Shown: piece after piece, positions 18,550 through 27,316 of the stretch
How positions within the stretch are numbered: the stretch's first letter is position 1
Layout of the letters: each line of letters opens with the position of its first letter
Source: Novosphingobium sp049354825
GTDB lineage: Bacteria; Pseudomonadota; Alphaproteobacteria; Sphingomonadales; Sphingomonadaceae
DNA: 64,000 bases
Reading direction: 5' to 3'
Assembly: GCF_049354825.1 (NCBI RefSeq)
Contig: NZ_CP186480.1
Span: 2,542,001-2,606,000 of the forward strand
The notes under the pieces: generated by a model
Databases searched by the model: none
Told to the model about the DNA's origin: nothing
Seen by the model: the letters and a program-made list of their open reading frames with translations, nothing else
Translations under genes and position numbers: made by a program

Positions 18550-18968
18550 CGTTCGCCGTGTTCTTCATCGATGCGGCGCGTCTCGCCCGTCGCCACGATC
18601 GTGCGATCGGCATCGATCGAGCCATAGACCCAGAAAATCCGCATCTTCCTGGTCGTGGATACGTTGCGGAAGAAATGCGGTACGCCAGCGGGAATGAACG
18701 TCGTGTCGCTGGGCAGGACCACACGTTCGACACCGTCGATGGTCGCCACGGCGTCACCCTCGAGCAGCATCACGCTCTCCTCGCAGTTGTGGTAATGCAA
18801 CGGGACGGCGCAACCGGGATCGAATTCGGTAATCCCGTTAATGAAGCTTGTCGCGCCGATCGCTCGCCGCACTAGCGGGAAGGTGCGAACGCCGCCGCCG
18901 CGATCCTTGGGCGGGATGTCCGACGGTCGCAGCAACGCGGCACCGGTCTTTGATAATACGGTCATCAT
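18546..18968 (-). CDS. Cupin-domain protein
   Basis: 140 aa, one small beta-barrel. Cupin motif 1 is PLHYHNCEESVMLLEGDA (two His and one Glu as metal ligands), motif 2 is FIPAGVPHFFRN (third His). The N-terminal half, PSDIPPKDRGGGVRTFPLV, is like small cupins that accompany carboxylate or aromatic catabolic genes. An enzymatic isomerase/dioxygenase role or a sensor role are both possible. It is the fourth gene of the leftward operon, between the aldehyde dehydrogenase (18-bp gap) and the Ldh_2 gene (4-bp overlap). Confidence 0.85.
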   Translation of the reverse strand: MMTVLSKTGAALLRPSDIPPKDRGGGVRTFPLVRRAIGATSFINGITEFDPGCAVPLHYHNCEESVMLLEGDAVATIDGVERVVLPSDTTFIPAGVPHFFRNVSTTRKMRIFWVYGSIDADRTIVATGETRRIDEEHGER

Positions 18969-18986
18969 TTTTGCTCCTGGTTCCGG

Positions 18987-20360
18987 TCAGATTACCGCCG
19001 GGCCAACCCAGACGGTTTTGATGTTGGTGAATTCGCGCAGGCCCACAACACCCAACTCGCGCCCGTAGCCGGACTTCTTGATGCCCCCGAACGGCAGCCG
19101 CGAATCCGAGGCGACCATTCCGTTGATGAACACGGCCCCGGCATCGAGCTGGCGGGCGATATCCCGTGCGCGGGCTACATCGCGCGTCCAGATGGTCGCG
19201 CCGAGACCGAATTCGGTGTCGTTGGCAACGCGCACCGCCTCTGCGGCATCGGCGACACGGATCACGGCCGCGACAGGCCCGAACGTTTCCTCGCGCGCGG
19301 CGACCATGTCGGGAGTGACGCGATCGAGGATCGTTGGTGCGTAATAGAAGCCCGGCCCGTCGATGGGGTGGCCGCCGGCGACGAGGACGGCGCCTTGGGC
19401 AAGCGTCATTTCAACCTGGCGATGAAGCCCTTCGCGCAGATTGCCGCGTGCCATCGGGCCGATTTGGGTTGTGCGATCAACCGGATTGCCAACAGACAGC
19501 GCGGCCACGCCATCGCGGAACGCGTTTACGAAGCGGTCCGCAACGGTATCGACCACGATGAACCGTTTTGCGTTCACGCAGCTTTGGCCAACGTTGATGA
19601 ACCGCGATCTGACCGCCATCGCGGCAGCTTGTTCGACATCGGCATCATCCAGCACGATGAACGGATCGGATCCGCCCAGCTCGAGCACCTGCTTCTTGAG
19701 CGCGGCACCGGCCTGCGAGGCCACGATGGCGCCGACCTGGGTCGAGCCGGTCAGCGTCACTGCCGCTATCCGATCGTCTGCGATCATCGCTGCTACTGCT
19801 TCGGGCTGAATCAGGAGGGTGCTGACCAGGCCGTCCGGGCAACCCGCGGCCGTCATGATCTCTTGGATCAGTAATGCGCATTGCGGCACGTTGTTGGCGT
19901 GCTTCAGGATCGCACCGTTGCCGGCCGTCAGCGCGGGCGCGGCAAACCGAAAGAACTGCCACAGCGGATAATTCCACGGCATGATCGCCAGCACGACGCC
20001 AAGCGGCTCGTAACAGATCGAACTGTCACTGGCGTTCGAGGCGACTTGCTCGTCGGCGAGGAATTTTGGCCCGTTTTCAGCGTAAAAATCGCAGTTGGAG
20101 GCGCACTTCAGTACTTCCGCCTCCGCTTCCACGATTGGCTTGCCGACTTCGGCGGTGATCAGCGCCGCGTAACGTGGCACATTTTCGCGCAGGACTTTTG
20201 CAATCGAGCGGAGCAGATCGACCCGGCGCTCGATCGGGGTGGCTCGCCATTGCGCCTGCGCCCCGACGGCCGCGGTCAACGTGGTGTCGACATGTGCTTG
20301 GTCGTGGTCTTCCCAGCGCCCGAGTTCCGAACCTGTCGCTGGATTAACTGAGATTTGCAT
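18987..20360 (-). CDS. NAD(P)-dependent aldehyde dehydrogenase, succinate-semialdehyde dehydrogenase type
   Basis: 457 aa, the short form typical of the Sad/GabD-like group. MQISVNPATGSELGRW start, substrate-channel VVLAIMPWNYPLWQFFR, cofactor-binding VTLTGSTQVGAIVA, general base Glu in VLELGGSDPFIV, catalytic Cys in INVGQSCVNAKRF, and the C-terminal ESRLPFGGIKKSGYGRELG-like motif (SRLPFGGIKKSGYGRELG). Oxidises an aldehyde, probably a semialdehyde, to the acid. It lies between the CitMHS transporter (75-bp gap) and the cupin gene. The substrate is not determined by sequence alone. Confidence 0.93.
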   Translation of the reverse strand: MQISVNPATGSELGRWEDHDQAHVDTTLTAAVGAQAQWRATPIERRVDLLRSIAKVLRENVPRYAALITAEVGKPIVEAEAEVLKCASNCDFYAENGPKFLADEQVASNASDSSICYEPLGVVLAIMPWNYPLWQFFRFAAPALTAGNGAILKHANNVPQCALLIQEIMTAAGCPDGLVSTLLIQPEAVAAMIADDRIAAVTLTGSTQVGAIVASQAGAALKKQVLELGGSDPFIVLDDADVEQAAAMAVRSRFINVGQSCVNAKRFIVVDTVADRFVNAFRDGVAALSVGNPVDRTTQIGPMARGNLREGLHRQVEMTLAQGAVLVAGGHPIDGPGFYYAPTILDRVTPDMVAAREETFGPVAAVIRVADAAEAVRVANDTEFGLGATIWTRDVARARDIARQLDAGAVFINGMVASDSRLPFGGIKKSGYGRELGVVGLREFTNIKTVWVGPAVI

Positions 20361-20435
20361 TGCGCTTCCTAGTTGGGGCCAAGAGAGGGGCCGCCACCGC
20401 TGCGGCCGGGGTGTGCGTCGGGTCGCCGCCGCCCA

Positions 20436-21734
20436 TCAGATTGCGCCCGTTGCCCAGGCGGCGATAAGAAACACCGTCGCACTGCCCAACGCCCACCTAA
20501 GCGTGAAGCGCTGGAATGCGGCGAAATCGACTTCTGCCAGGCCCACCAGGAGATAGGTCGATGCCACCAGCGGGCTCAGCAGGTGAACCGACTGCCCGAT
20601 CAGCGAAGCGCGACCCACCGCCATCGGATCGATGCCGTAAAGTGCCGCGCTCTTGGCGAGGACCGGCAGGATGCCAAAATAAAACGCATCGTTGGAAATG
20701 AAGAAGGTGAAGGGAACGCTGAGCACCGCCGTGACCAGCGTGAGGCTGGACCCTAGCCCCTCGGGAATCGACCGGGTGACCGATGCCGCCATGGCGTCGA
20801 TCATGTGCGTGCCGGACATAATGCCGGTGAAGACGCCGGCGGCAAAGATCAGTCCCCCGACCGACAGCGCGTTGTTACCGTGCGAAGCAAGCGCCGTGCG
20901 CTGCGTCTCGACATTCGGAAAGTTGAGTAGCAGCGCCAGCGCAGTCCCCAGAATGAAGATGGCCAGTGTCGGCAGCAAGGCAGTGACCAGCGCGATGATG
21001 ACCGCGATCATCAGCGCCAAGTTGGCAAAAAGCCGGATGGGCGCGATGGGCGTCCTGGGCGCAAGCTCGATCGCCTGCGTGTCGCTGCTGGTGTCGTCGA
21101 TCAGCCGCACATCGCTGGCCGATAGCGGCCGCACGCGGTCGGCACGGCCCAAATACCAAGCAACGAATATCACCCACAGCGCCACCGCCGCGGTCGGGAT
21201 GAGCAAGGGTAGAAACACGTCGCGCGGATCGGCGTTGAGCACCGAGGCGACCCGCACCGTCGGCCCGGCCCAGGGCACCACGTTCATGGCGCCGTTGGCC
21301 AGGACCACGATGCACGCCAGCTTACGTTTGTCCAGGTTCAGAGCCCGGTACAGCGGCAGCATCGCCGACAGGGTGATCATGTAAGTGGTGGCTCCATCTC
21401 CGTCGAGTGAGACGAGCAAGGCCAGCACCGCCGTTCCCACCATGACCCGAACCGGATCGCCGCGGGCAGCAGCCAGAACCCACCGGACGAGCGGAACGAA
21501 CAGCCCGATGTCGATCATGATCCCGAAGAACAGGATGGCGAATATCAGCGTTACGCCGGTCGGCGCCAAATTAGTTACCCCGTCGACGACCATCTCGCCC
21601 AGCCCGCCAGCGAAGCCGAGCAGGAGGGCGAAGACGGTCGGCACCAGGATCAGTGCCGTCATCGCGGTAAGCCGCCGTGTCATGATCAGGGTCATGAACA
21701 CGGCGACCATTGCAAAGGCGTAAACCGCTAGCAT
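20436..21734 (-). CDS. CitMHS-family citrate/carboxylate transporter
   Basis: 432 aa, strongly hydrophobic with about 11-12 membrane segments. MLAVYAFAMVAVFMTLIMTR, GVTLIFAILFFGIMIDIGLF, VLALLVSLDGDGATTYMITL and NGAMNVVPWAGPTVRVASVL match CitMHS transporters, which move citrate as a divalent-metal complex together with protons; homologues carry other di- and tricarboxylates. It lies 13 bp after the TonB-dependent receptor, suggesting that outer- and inner-membrane uptake of the same compound, perhaps a metal-carboxylate, are co-expressed with the oxidation enzymes downstream. Confidence 0.92.
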   Translation of the reverse strand: MLAVYAFAMVAVFMTLIMTRRLTAMTALILVPTVFALLLGFAGGLGEMVVDGVTNLAPTGVTLIFAILFFGIMIDIGLFVPLVRWVLAAARGDPVRVMVGTAVLALLVSLDGDGATTYMITLSAMLPLYRALNLDKRKLACIVVLANGAMNVVPWAGPTVRVASVLNADPRDVFLPLLIPTAAVALWVIFVAWYLGRADRVRPLSASDVRLIDDTSSDTQAIELAPRTPIAPIRLFANLALMIAVIIALVTALLPTLAIFILGTALALLLNFPNVETQRTALASHGNNALSVGGLIFAAGVFTGIMSGTHMIDAMAASVTRSIPEGLGSSLTLVTAVLSVPFTFFISNDAFYFGILPVLAKSAALYGIDPMAVGRASLIGQSVHLLSPLVASTYLLVGLAEVDFAAFQRFTLRWALGSATVFLIAAWATGAI

Positions 21735-21747
21735 GGTGCGGCAGAGC

Positions 21748-24729
21748 CTAGAACTTGACCCGTGCGCCGATGGTGAACCGGCGGCCGATCACATCGTAGG
21801 TAGCCAAATCGGTCGACCCGGCGCTGGGATAGACCGGCGGGTGCTTGTCGCCCGCGTTGACGATGGTTCCAAACATCTCGAAGCCGTCGCCGACGCGGAC
21901 CCGGCCGTTGAGATCCAGATAAGTCACCGCCGGGACGCCCGGCGCGGTTCCCCCGGTGCCGACGTTCGCGGCTGCGGACATCTTGTCGATATAGCGCACC
22001 ACTGCGCCCACGGTGACGGGACCATTCACGTACGAGACGCTGGCGTTGGCTTTCCAGCGCGGCCGCGAAATGGCCACCGGATCGACCTGCCCGTTGCCGA
22101 TCGTGCCGGCATATTGGCGGAAGGCGTCATTCAGCTGGGTCTGGATCTTAAAGTCGGCCAAGTAGGTCGCCAGCATGTTGAACCGCAGTTCGCCCGCCCG
22201 TTCACCCAGCCCGAGCGCATCTAGGTGAGTGCGCCAGTCGAGCGACACGTCCACGCCGGCGGTGCGGTAGCCGCCCAGGTTCAACAGCTGCGCCCGCACG
22301 TTGTTCAACACGCCGGTTGTCGGGTCACGCGTTACCAGCGCGCAATACTGGTTAGAGTTGCTGTAAGTGGGGTTGCTGACGCCATCGACGTTGAAGCAAT
22401 TCGCCAGCACCAGGTTCGCCGGGATAGACCCGATCGCGTCTTTGACCGAGATGCGGTAATAATCGACCGAGAGCGAAAGATTGTCGAACAGCGGCGTGCC
22501 CAACTTGGGCCGCAGCACCGCGCCCACGGAAATGGTGTCGGCCGTTTCCTGGCGCAGGTTCAAGTTGCCGCCGCTGGTCGTGGTCGCCGATTGCTGGCTG
22601 TAGGTGAAATTGTCGATCAGCAGGTTGGGAACGCCTTGAGTCAGGCACAGGCCCCGCACGCTGGATGCGCCCGCACCGACCCGGTAAGCGCCGCGGATGT
22701 CGCACGGATCGCCGTTGCCCAGCGTACCGGCATTGCCGATGATGCTGGTACCCGTCGTCACCGGAGTGAACAGTTCGCCGATGTTCGGCGCGCGAATGGC
22801 GCGGTTGTACCCGCCGCGCAGACGGAGCGCGTCGATAACCTCCCAGTTGGCTTCGGCCTTGTAGGTGCTGATCGCCCCGATCGTGTTGTAATCCGAATAG
22901 CGGTAGCCAAGGTCCAGCTCGAATAGCTTGATCAACGGCACGTCGTGGATCAGCGGCAGCAGCGCCTCGGCATATCCTTCGGTCACTTTAGTCGAGCCGG
23001 CAAAGGGAAGCCCCGATTGAAGCGTGATGTCGCCTGCCGTTATGCGAGCATCGGGGGTGGTCCGGAAGCCGTCTTCGCGATGCTCGACGCCAAGTGCCAG
23101 CTTGGCATCGCCGGCCGGCAGGCTGAACAGCGTGCCCTGCACGTTGGCGGTGCCGATCTTCTGCGTGATCGAGACCGCGTTGTGCAGATCGGCAATCAGA
23201 TACTGGCGGCAAGAATCCGACAGCGGCTGCGCGCCGAACGGATTATATCCTCCAGAGCACAGCGAGGCGCCGCCATCGCTGGCATTCAGCAACCGCTGGA
23301 GCGCGGCGCGGCTGAACTGATTGAACAGCTGCGACTTGATATCGTTCTTGCCGTAAGATCCGGTGACATCCCAGCGCCAGTCACCGAACGGCAACTTGCC
23401 AGCCAGGCCCGACGTGACCTGATAAGTGTCGTATTTGGTCTCGGTACGGCGCGGCCCGATATCGTCGAAGCGCTTAAAGAACGTGAACGTCGCGTTAGGC
23501 GAAGGGCGCGCGGCGAGCAGCGTCTTGAGATCGCCCGGAATGAACGGGTTGGTGACCGGGATCGCAAAACCGTTAGCAGCGCTGGGATTGGTTGGGTTGA
23601 GCTGCACCGACGCCGTGCTGTGCGTGTAGAGACCCTGTACGAAGAAATCGAGATTGTCGGTCAGCTTGTAGCTGACGCGGCCGAACGTCGAATACCGCTC
23701 AAGCGGTAGCTGGAGAAAGCGATAGCGGCGGCTGTCGGCAAGAATTTGCGTGCCGTTGCTGACGTAGAAAGCGGGGTCGAGGCTCCCGCGGTAGTTCGAT
23801 ACGACCCGACCGGTGCTGAACAGCGTATTGTCGGAGTTGAAACCGTAGCTATTGCCAACCACAACCGTTCCGGGGGCCACGCCATACTTGCTGAAGACCG
23901 AGTTGATGGCAGCCTGCGACGGCTGGTTGGTCGCCGCGAACGTCGCCGTTCCCTGCGGCAGGCTGGCTTCCTGGTTGGCACCGAACGAAAAGCTGCGGTC
24001 GGCGATGAACACGGGGTTTCGCTTGGCCATTTCGCCCGCGATCATGACTTCGCCGCGGCCATCGGCGAATGACGTGCCGGCAATCGCGCCCAACCTGTAA
24101 TCAGCCGCATCGCCCCGAGAGGATATGCCGTATTGGCCTGTCAGGCCGATGCCGCGGTATTTGGTCTTGAGCTTGATGTTGACCACACCGGCGACCGCAT
24201 CGGAACCATAGACCGCGGAAGCGCCGCCGGTGATGACCTCGACGTCAGAAATGAGCGATGTAGGGATCAGGTTGAGATCAGTGGATCCATCCGCATTGGC
24301 CGGAGGAAGCCGCCGACCATCAAGCAGTACGAGCGTACGCTGGCGGCCTAGCCCGCGTAGCTGGACATTCGCCTGGCCGGCATTGCCATTGCTGTTCGTC
24401 GTTGATCCGGTCGATGCCACAAATTGGGGCTGCTGGACTAGCGCGGTATCGAGCGTGGCCGATCCGGTGTTTTCCAGGCGTTCGGGCCCGAGCGTCGCGA
24501 CAGGGCTCGTTGCCGTGTAGTCACGCCGCACTATGCGCGAACCGGTGACCACGATGTCGGACTGAGGCGCGACCTCCGGCTCAGCCGCGTTCTGCGCAGC
24601 CGGATCCGCCGAAGACGCGGTGCCTTGGTTCGCAGCCGGCTGGTCAACCGACTGAGCCAACGCCGGTTGCGAAACGCCGACCATCAGTGCCGCTGCCACG
24701 AGGGCGCGCACGTTGCGATGTTGATTCAT
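21748..24729 (-). CDS. TonB-dependent outer-membrane receptor
   Basis: 993 aa. I choose ATG 24729 (MNQHRNVRALVAAALMVG) because GGTGGGAG lies just upstream; the frame also permits a GTG at 24741. Signal peptide ends near ALAQ. A low-complexity Gln/Ala/Pro linker follows, then the plug domain: SDIVVTGSRIVRRDYTATSP (TonB-box-like region), LRGLGRQRTLVLLDGRRLPP and VEVITGGASAVYGSDAVAGV. The large beta-barrel ends with the classical aromatic terminus ...RRFTIGARVKF. It imports a ligand across the outer membrane using TonB energy. First gene of the operon and divergent from the HTH-citrate-synthase regulator. Sphingomonads use such receptors for oligomeric and aromatic substrates as well as siderophores, so its ligand is open. 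Confidence 0.95.
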   Translation of the reverse strand: MNQHRNVRALVAAALMVGVSQPALAQSVDQPAANQGTASSADPAAQNAAEPEVAPQSDIVVTGSRIVRRDYTATSPVATLGPERLENTGSATLDTALVQQPQFVASTGSTTNSNGNAGQANVQLRGLGRQRTLVLLDGRRLPPANADGSTDLNLIPTSLISDVEVITGGASAVYGSDAVAGVVNIKLKTKYRGIGLTGQYGISSRGDAADYRLGAIAGTSFADGRGEVMIAGEMAKRNPVFIADRSFSFGANQEASLPQGTATFAATNQPSQAAINSVFSKYGVAPGTVVVGNSYGFNSDNTLFSTGRVVSNYRGSLDPAFYVSNGTQILADSRRYRFLQLPLERYSTFGRVSYKLTDNLDFFVQGLYTHSTASVQLNPTNPSAANGFAIPVTNPFIPGDLKTLLAARPSPNATFTFFKRFDDIGPRRTETKYDTYQVTSGLAGKLPFGDWRWDVTGSYGKNDIKSQLFNQFSRAALQRLLNASDGGASLCSGGYNPFGAQPLSDSCRQYLIADLHNAVSITQKIGTANVQGTLFSLPAGDAKLALGVEHREDGFRTTPDARITAGDITLQSGLPFAGSTKVTEGYAEALLPLIHDVPLIKLFELDLGYRYSDYNTIGAISTYKAEANWEVIDALRLRGGYNRAIRAPNIGELFTPVTTGTSIIGNAGTLGNGDPCDIRGAYRVGAGASSVRGLCLTQGVPNLLIDNFTYSQQSATTTSGGNLNLRQETADTISVGAVLRPKLGTPLFDNLSLSVDYYRISVKDAIGSIPANLVLANCFNVDGVSNPTYSNSNQYCALVTRDPTTGVLNNVRAQLLNLGGYRTAGVDVSLDWRTHLDALGLGERAGELRFNMLATYLADFKIQTQLNDAFRQYAGTIGNGQVDPVAISRPRWKANASVSYVNGPVTVGAVVRYIDKMSAAANVGTGGTAPGVPAVTYLDLNGRVRVGDGFEMFGTIVNAGDKHPPVYPSAGSTDLATYDVIGRRFTIGARVKF

Positions 24730-24815
24730 AGGATCTCCCACCTAGACGGATCGACCCGAGGCCGTCCAACATTGATTCATTGACTCGGGTTTGCCTGAGC
24801 GTCTCGATTGTGCCC

Positions 24816-24844
24816 TTGACAAAAAGCTTCGGTCAATCTTGATT
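24816..24844 (+). promoter_or_regulatory. Candidate sigma70-like promoter for the HTH-citrate-synthase gene
   Basis: TTGACA (24816-24821), 17 bp, then TTGATT (24839-24844), a 3/6 match to the -10 consensus. The implied start site near 24851 gives a leader of ~20 nt before the ATG at 24873, which excludes the upstream TTG at 24843 as start codon. Confidence 0.45.
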
Positions 24845-24846
24845 GA
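24833..24846. promoter_or_regulatory. Perfect 14-bp palindrome, candidate operator
   Basis: TCAATCTTGATTGA (arms TCAATC and GATTGA) overlaps the candidate -10 region. A second overlapping inverted repeat, TTGATT-gaaaa-AATCAA, covers 24839-24855. A related ATTGATTCATTGA lies at ~24772 nearer the receptor gene. The site lies where a repressor could control both divergent genes. Confidence 0.5.
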
Positions 24847-24872
24847 AAAAATCAATGATCGTGGAGTTTCGA

Positions 24873-26120
24873 ATGAGCGATCGACTATATGTTTCCGCGG
24901 CGGAAGCCGCACAAATGCTTGGAATCAAACCGCAATCGCTTTACGCTTACGTGAGCCGTGGTAAGATCCGCTCGTTAAGCATACCTGGGCAGCGCAACCG
25001 AACCTATTGGCGGTCGGATATCGAGCATCTGGCGGCTGCACGCTCCCATTCGTCAACCTATGGAGATCATAGAATCTCAGCGGTTGGGCGCCGCGACGCG
25101 GATGGCGACCTCGGTCATCTTGTCGCCGACGGTACCGCTATAACCTTCATCGGAGCGGATGGTCCATATTATCGCGGCGTGAGCGCGATCGAACTTGCTG
25201 AAACTGCCACTCTCGAAGATGTCGCAGCCCAACTGTGGCAGGGCGATAAGGAAGAAATCTTCGGCAGATCCTCGCCCCGCCGTCCAGCAGAATATGAAAC
25301 TGTGCGAAAGGCACTCGGCTCGCTTGGTGCACTCGACCAAGTACTTTGTCTGTTAACATTGATCGAGAGCGTCAATCCGAGGGCGCATGATTTTTCTCAG
25401 GATGGGTTCAGGCGGTCGGCAGGCGACGCCTTGAAGTGGCTTGCGGCGATCCTCGTGGGCGCGGATCGCCCGGCTGATTCGCCTTTTCACGAGTACGTCA
25501 CGGCGCGGCTCGGACATCCGCAACTCGGCGACGTCGTCAGAAGGATTATGATCCTGAGTGCAGCCCACGAATTCGACCCTTCCAGCTACGCCGTAAGATC
25601 GGCTGCAAACGCAGGCGTCACCCCTTACGGCGCGTTGATTGCCGGGATGGTCGCTTTCCGCGGTCATCGTTTACCCATGTCACGGGCGGAACCGATGGCA
25701 CTCCTGCTTGATGACCTCCTAACATCGGCCGACCCACACCTCGCAGTCGGTCGTAGGTTCAGAAATGGTGACACCTTCAGCGGCTTCGGGTCCCCCATGT
25801 ATGGAGCAATCGATCCACGGGCGACGGCGCTGCTACCCGTCCTTGAACGACAGTTCGCAGGCGATGCCGAATTTCTCGCGTTCCAGGCAGCTGCATCTGA
25901 GATTGAAGATCTCACGGGACGTCGCCCTGGACTCAATATTTTAGCCGCACTTGTGGGTAGGAAGCTGGGCTTGCGTGGTGCCCAGCAAATCTCATTTTTC
26001 GTGTTGGGCAGGTCGGTTGGCTGGATTGCGAACGCAATGGAGCAATACTTCTCTGCAGGGTTAGTACGGCCACGCGCACGCTATCTTGGGCCGCTGCCCT
26101 CACCCGTAAGTGAAGTCTAA
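24873..26120 (+). CDS. Helix-turn-helix protein with degenerate citrate-synthase-like domain, candidate carboxylate-responsive regulator
   Basis: 415 aa from ATG 24873, chosen for GGAG at 24863-24866. Residues ~1-57 form a MerR/excisionase-type HTH (YVSAAEAAQMLGIKPQSLYA, then RTYWRSDIEHL). The rest follows the citrate-synthase fold: YYRGVSAIELAE, YAVRSAANAGVTPYGALIAG and ISFFVLGRSVGWIANAMEQY. The catalytic positions look lost: the G-P-x-H-G-G loop is FRGH265RLPMSRAEP, the GFGHP motif is GFGS307PMYGAIDPRA (Ser for His), and the catalytic Asp motif reads PGLN355ILAAL (Asn for Asp). Divergent from the TonB-receptor/CitMHS operon, it may bind a citrate-like ligand and control that operon. The fold call is strong; the sensor role is inference. 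Confidence 0.85.
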   Translation: MSDRLYVSAAEAAQMLGIKPQSLYAYVSRGKIRSLSIPGQRNRTYWRSDIEHLAAARSHSSTYGDHRISAVGRRDADGDLGHLVADGTAITFIGADGPYYRGVSAIELAETATLEDVAAQLWQGDKEEIFGRSSPRRPAEYETVRKALGSLGALDQVLCLLTLIESVNPRAHDFSQDGFRRSAGDALKWLAAILVGADRPADSPFHEYVTARLGHPQLGDVVRRIMILSAAHEFDPSSYAVRSAANAGVTPYGALIAGMVAFRGHRLPMSRAEPMALLLDDLLTSADPHLAVGRRFRNGDTFSGFGSPMYGAIDPRATALLPVLERQFAGDAEFLAFQAAASEIEDLTGRRPGLNILAALVGRKLGLRGAQQISFFVLGRSVGWIANAMEQYFSAGLVRPRARYLGPLPSPVSEV

Positions 26121-26141
26121 CGGGGCTCTGCCAAACCACCG

Positions 26142-26966
26142 GGGCTGTCAGCCCAACGGGGCAGCTGCTAGCGGCGGCCGATGCCGCGCAAGTCCAGAGC
26201 CAAGCCGCCGAGCCCGTTTTTGCGGTTCAACTCCTCGCCTGAGGTCATCCGCCTCGTGGTGATGATGTACGTCCGCTTCCCGCTGTCGCTGCGCAACGTC
26301 GAGGATCTGCTCGTCGAGCGAGGGATCGACATCTGCCATGAGACGGTGCGGCACTGGTGGAACCGTTTCGGGCCGTTGTTCGCCGGCGATATTCGCCGGC
26401 AGCGTGTGAGCCGGATGCGCGGCTTCCGGCAGTGGCGCTGGCACCTCGACGAGATGTACGTGAAGCTCAACGGCGAGATGGTCTACCTGTGGCGAGCGGT
26501 CGACCAGGAAGGCGAGATTCTCGAGAGCTACATCACGAAGACCCGCGACAAGGAAGCGGCACTCCGCTTCATGAAGAAGGCGCTCAAGCGCCACGGATCG
26601 CCGGAAAAGATTACCACCGACGGTCTGCGTTCATACCGCGCAGCGATGAACGACCTCGGCAACGCCGATAAACAGGAGGTCGGACGCTGGGGCAACAACC
26701 GGGTCGAGAATAGCCACCTGTCGTTCCGACGACGAGAGCGCGCCATGCTTAGGTTCCGGCGGATGAAGACGCTGCAGAAGTTCGCTTCAGTCCATGCCAA
26801 CGTCCACAACCACTTCAACCAGGAACGTCACCTCGTCGATAGACAGACTTACAAGCAACGCCGCTCAGCCGCACTGGCTGAGTGGCAAATGGTTATGGGC
26901 TAAGCTCACGCTGCCCTAGCGATAGCTCGGTCCATTGGAGACAAGTTCGCGTTAGACTGACAGCAC
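26142..26966 (+). mobile_element. IS6-family element, copy 3
   Basis: Left end GGGCTGTCAGCCCAACGGGG, right end GCGTTAGACTGACAGCACC. Just outside the left end, GGCTCTGCCAAACC (26125) looks like a second degenerate IS end, so elements may have been stacked here. It sits 22 bp after the regulator stop codon and separates the metabolic operon from the repeat array. Confidence 0.9.
26181..26903 (+). CDS. IS6-family transposase (copy 3)
   Basis: 240 residues, same subfamily as copies 1-2 but clearly divergent (YVRFPLSLRNVEDLLVERG, ALKRHGSPEKITTDG). The DDE residues are intact in WHLDEMYV, TTDGLRSY and NNRVENSH. One conserved-position change: WGNNRVENSH (Gly for Ala). Confidence 0.95.
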   Translation: MPRKSRAKPPSPFLRFNSSPEVIRLVVMMYVRFPLSLRNVEDLLVERGIDICHETVRHWWNRFGPLFAGDIRRQRVSRMRGFRQWRWHLDEMYVKLNGEMVYLWRAVDQEGEILESYITKTRDKEAALRFMKKALKRHGSPEKITTDGLRSYRAAMNDLGNADKQEVGRWGNNRVENSHLSFRRRERAMLRFRRMKTLQKFASVHANVHNHFNQERHLVDRQTYKQRRSAALAEWQMVMG

Positions 26967-26993
26967 CATCGCGCGCCATCGCGGGGAGAACTG

Positions 26994-27191
26994 ATGCTCT
27001 TTGCGCTGCCCGACGCAGTGATCGTAATGACTGCGCGGGTCATCTCCTACCGCGTTGCCGATGGACATCAGCGTGCCAATCGCCAGATGATGATCTTTGG
27101 TCTCGTAGTCGCACTTGTCGGCTGCATTGGCGTCTTAGGTCTGACATGGGCACAAGTGCGCACCGCCCACGGAGGTAGCTTAACCGGTTAA
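26994..27191 (+). CDS. Small membrane protein, 65 aa
   Basis: Starts 28 bp after the IS end. MLFALPDAVIVMTARVISYR with a hydrophobic stretch MMIFGLVVALVGCIGVLGLT-like near residues 33-52 suggests one or two membrane helices. The stop lies directly in front of a type B array repeat, as for other cassettes. Short and unrecognised; it may be the 3' part of a gene cut by the IS. Confidence 0.45.
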   Translation: MLFALPDAVIVMTARVISYRVADGHQRANRQMMIFGLVVALVGCIGVLGLTWAQVRTAHGGSLTG

Positions 27192-27284
27192 TGACCGGAA
27201 TGGGGTCGTTTACAGCCGGTCCGCTCTCAGAGCCGCGAAGCGACGGTGCGAACGCCCGACAATGGGGTGGAGAGCGGACTCGCA
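27191..27284 (+). repeat. Array repeat, type B
   Basis: Left module GGAATGGGGTCGTTTACAGC, middle CCGGTCCGCTCTCAGAGCCG, right module CAATGGGGTGGAGAGCGGAC. First repeat of the long array. Confidence 0.92.
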
Positions 27285-27316
27285 CGTTGGTCGCCGGTTC
27301 TGGGAAAATCGGTGGC

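Noticed and set aside
17621..18757. 378-codon minus-strand frame overlapping the Ldh_2 and cupin genes
   Set aside because: Arg-rich out-of-frame translation of two well-supported genes.
24843..24872. TTG start for the HTH-citrate-synthase gene
   Set aside because: Falls within the -10/palindrome region; ATG 24873 has GGAG at six-base spacing and begins at the HTH.
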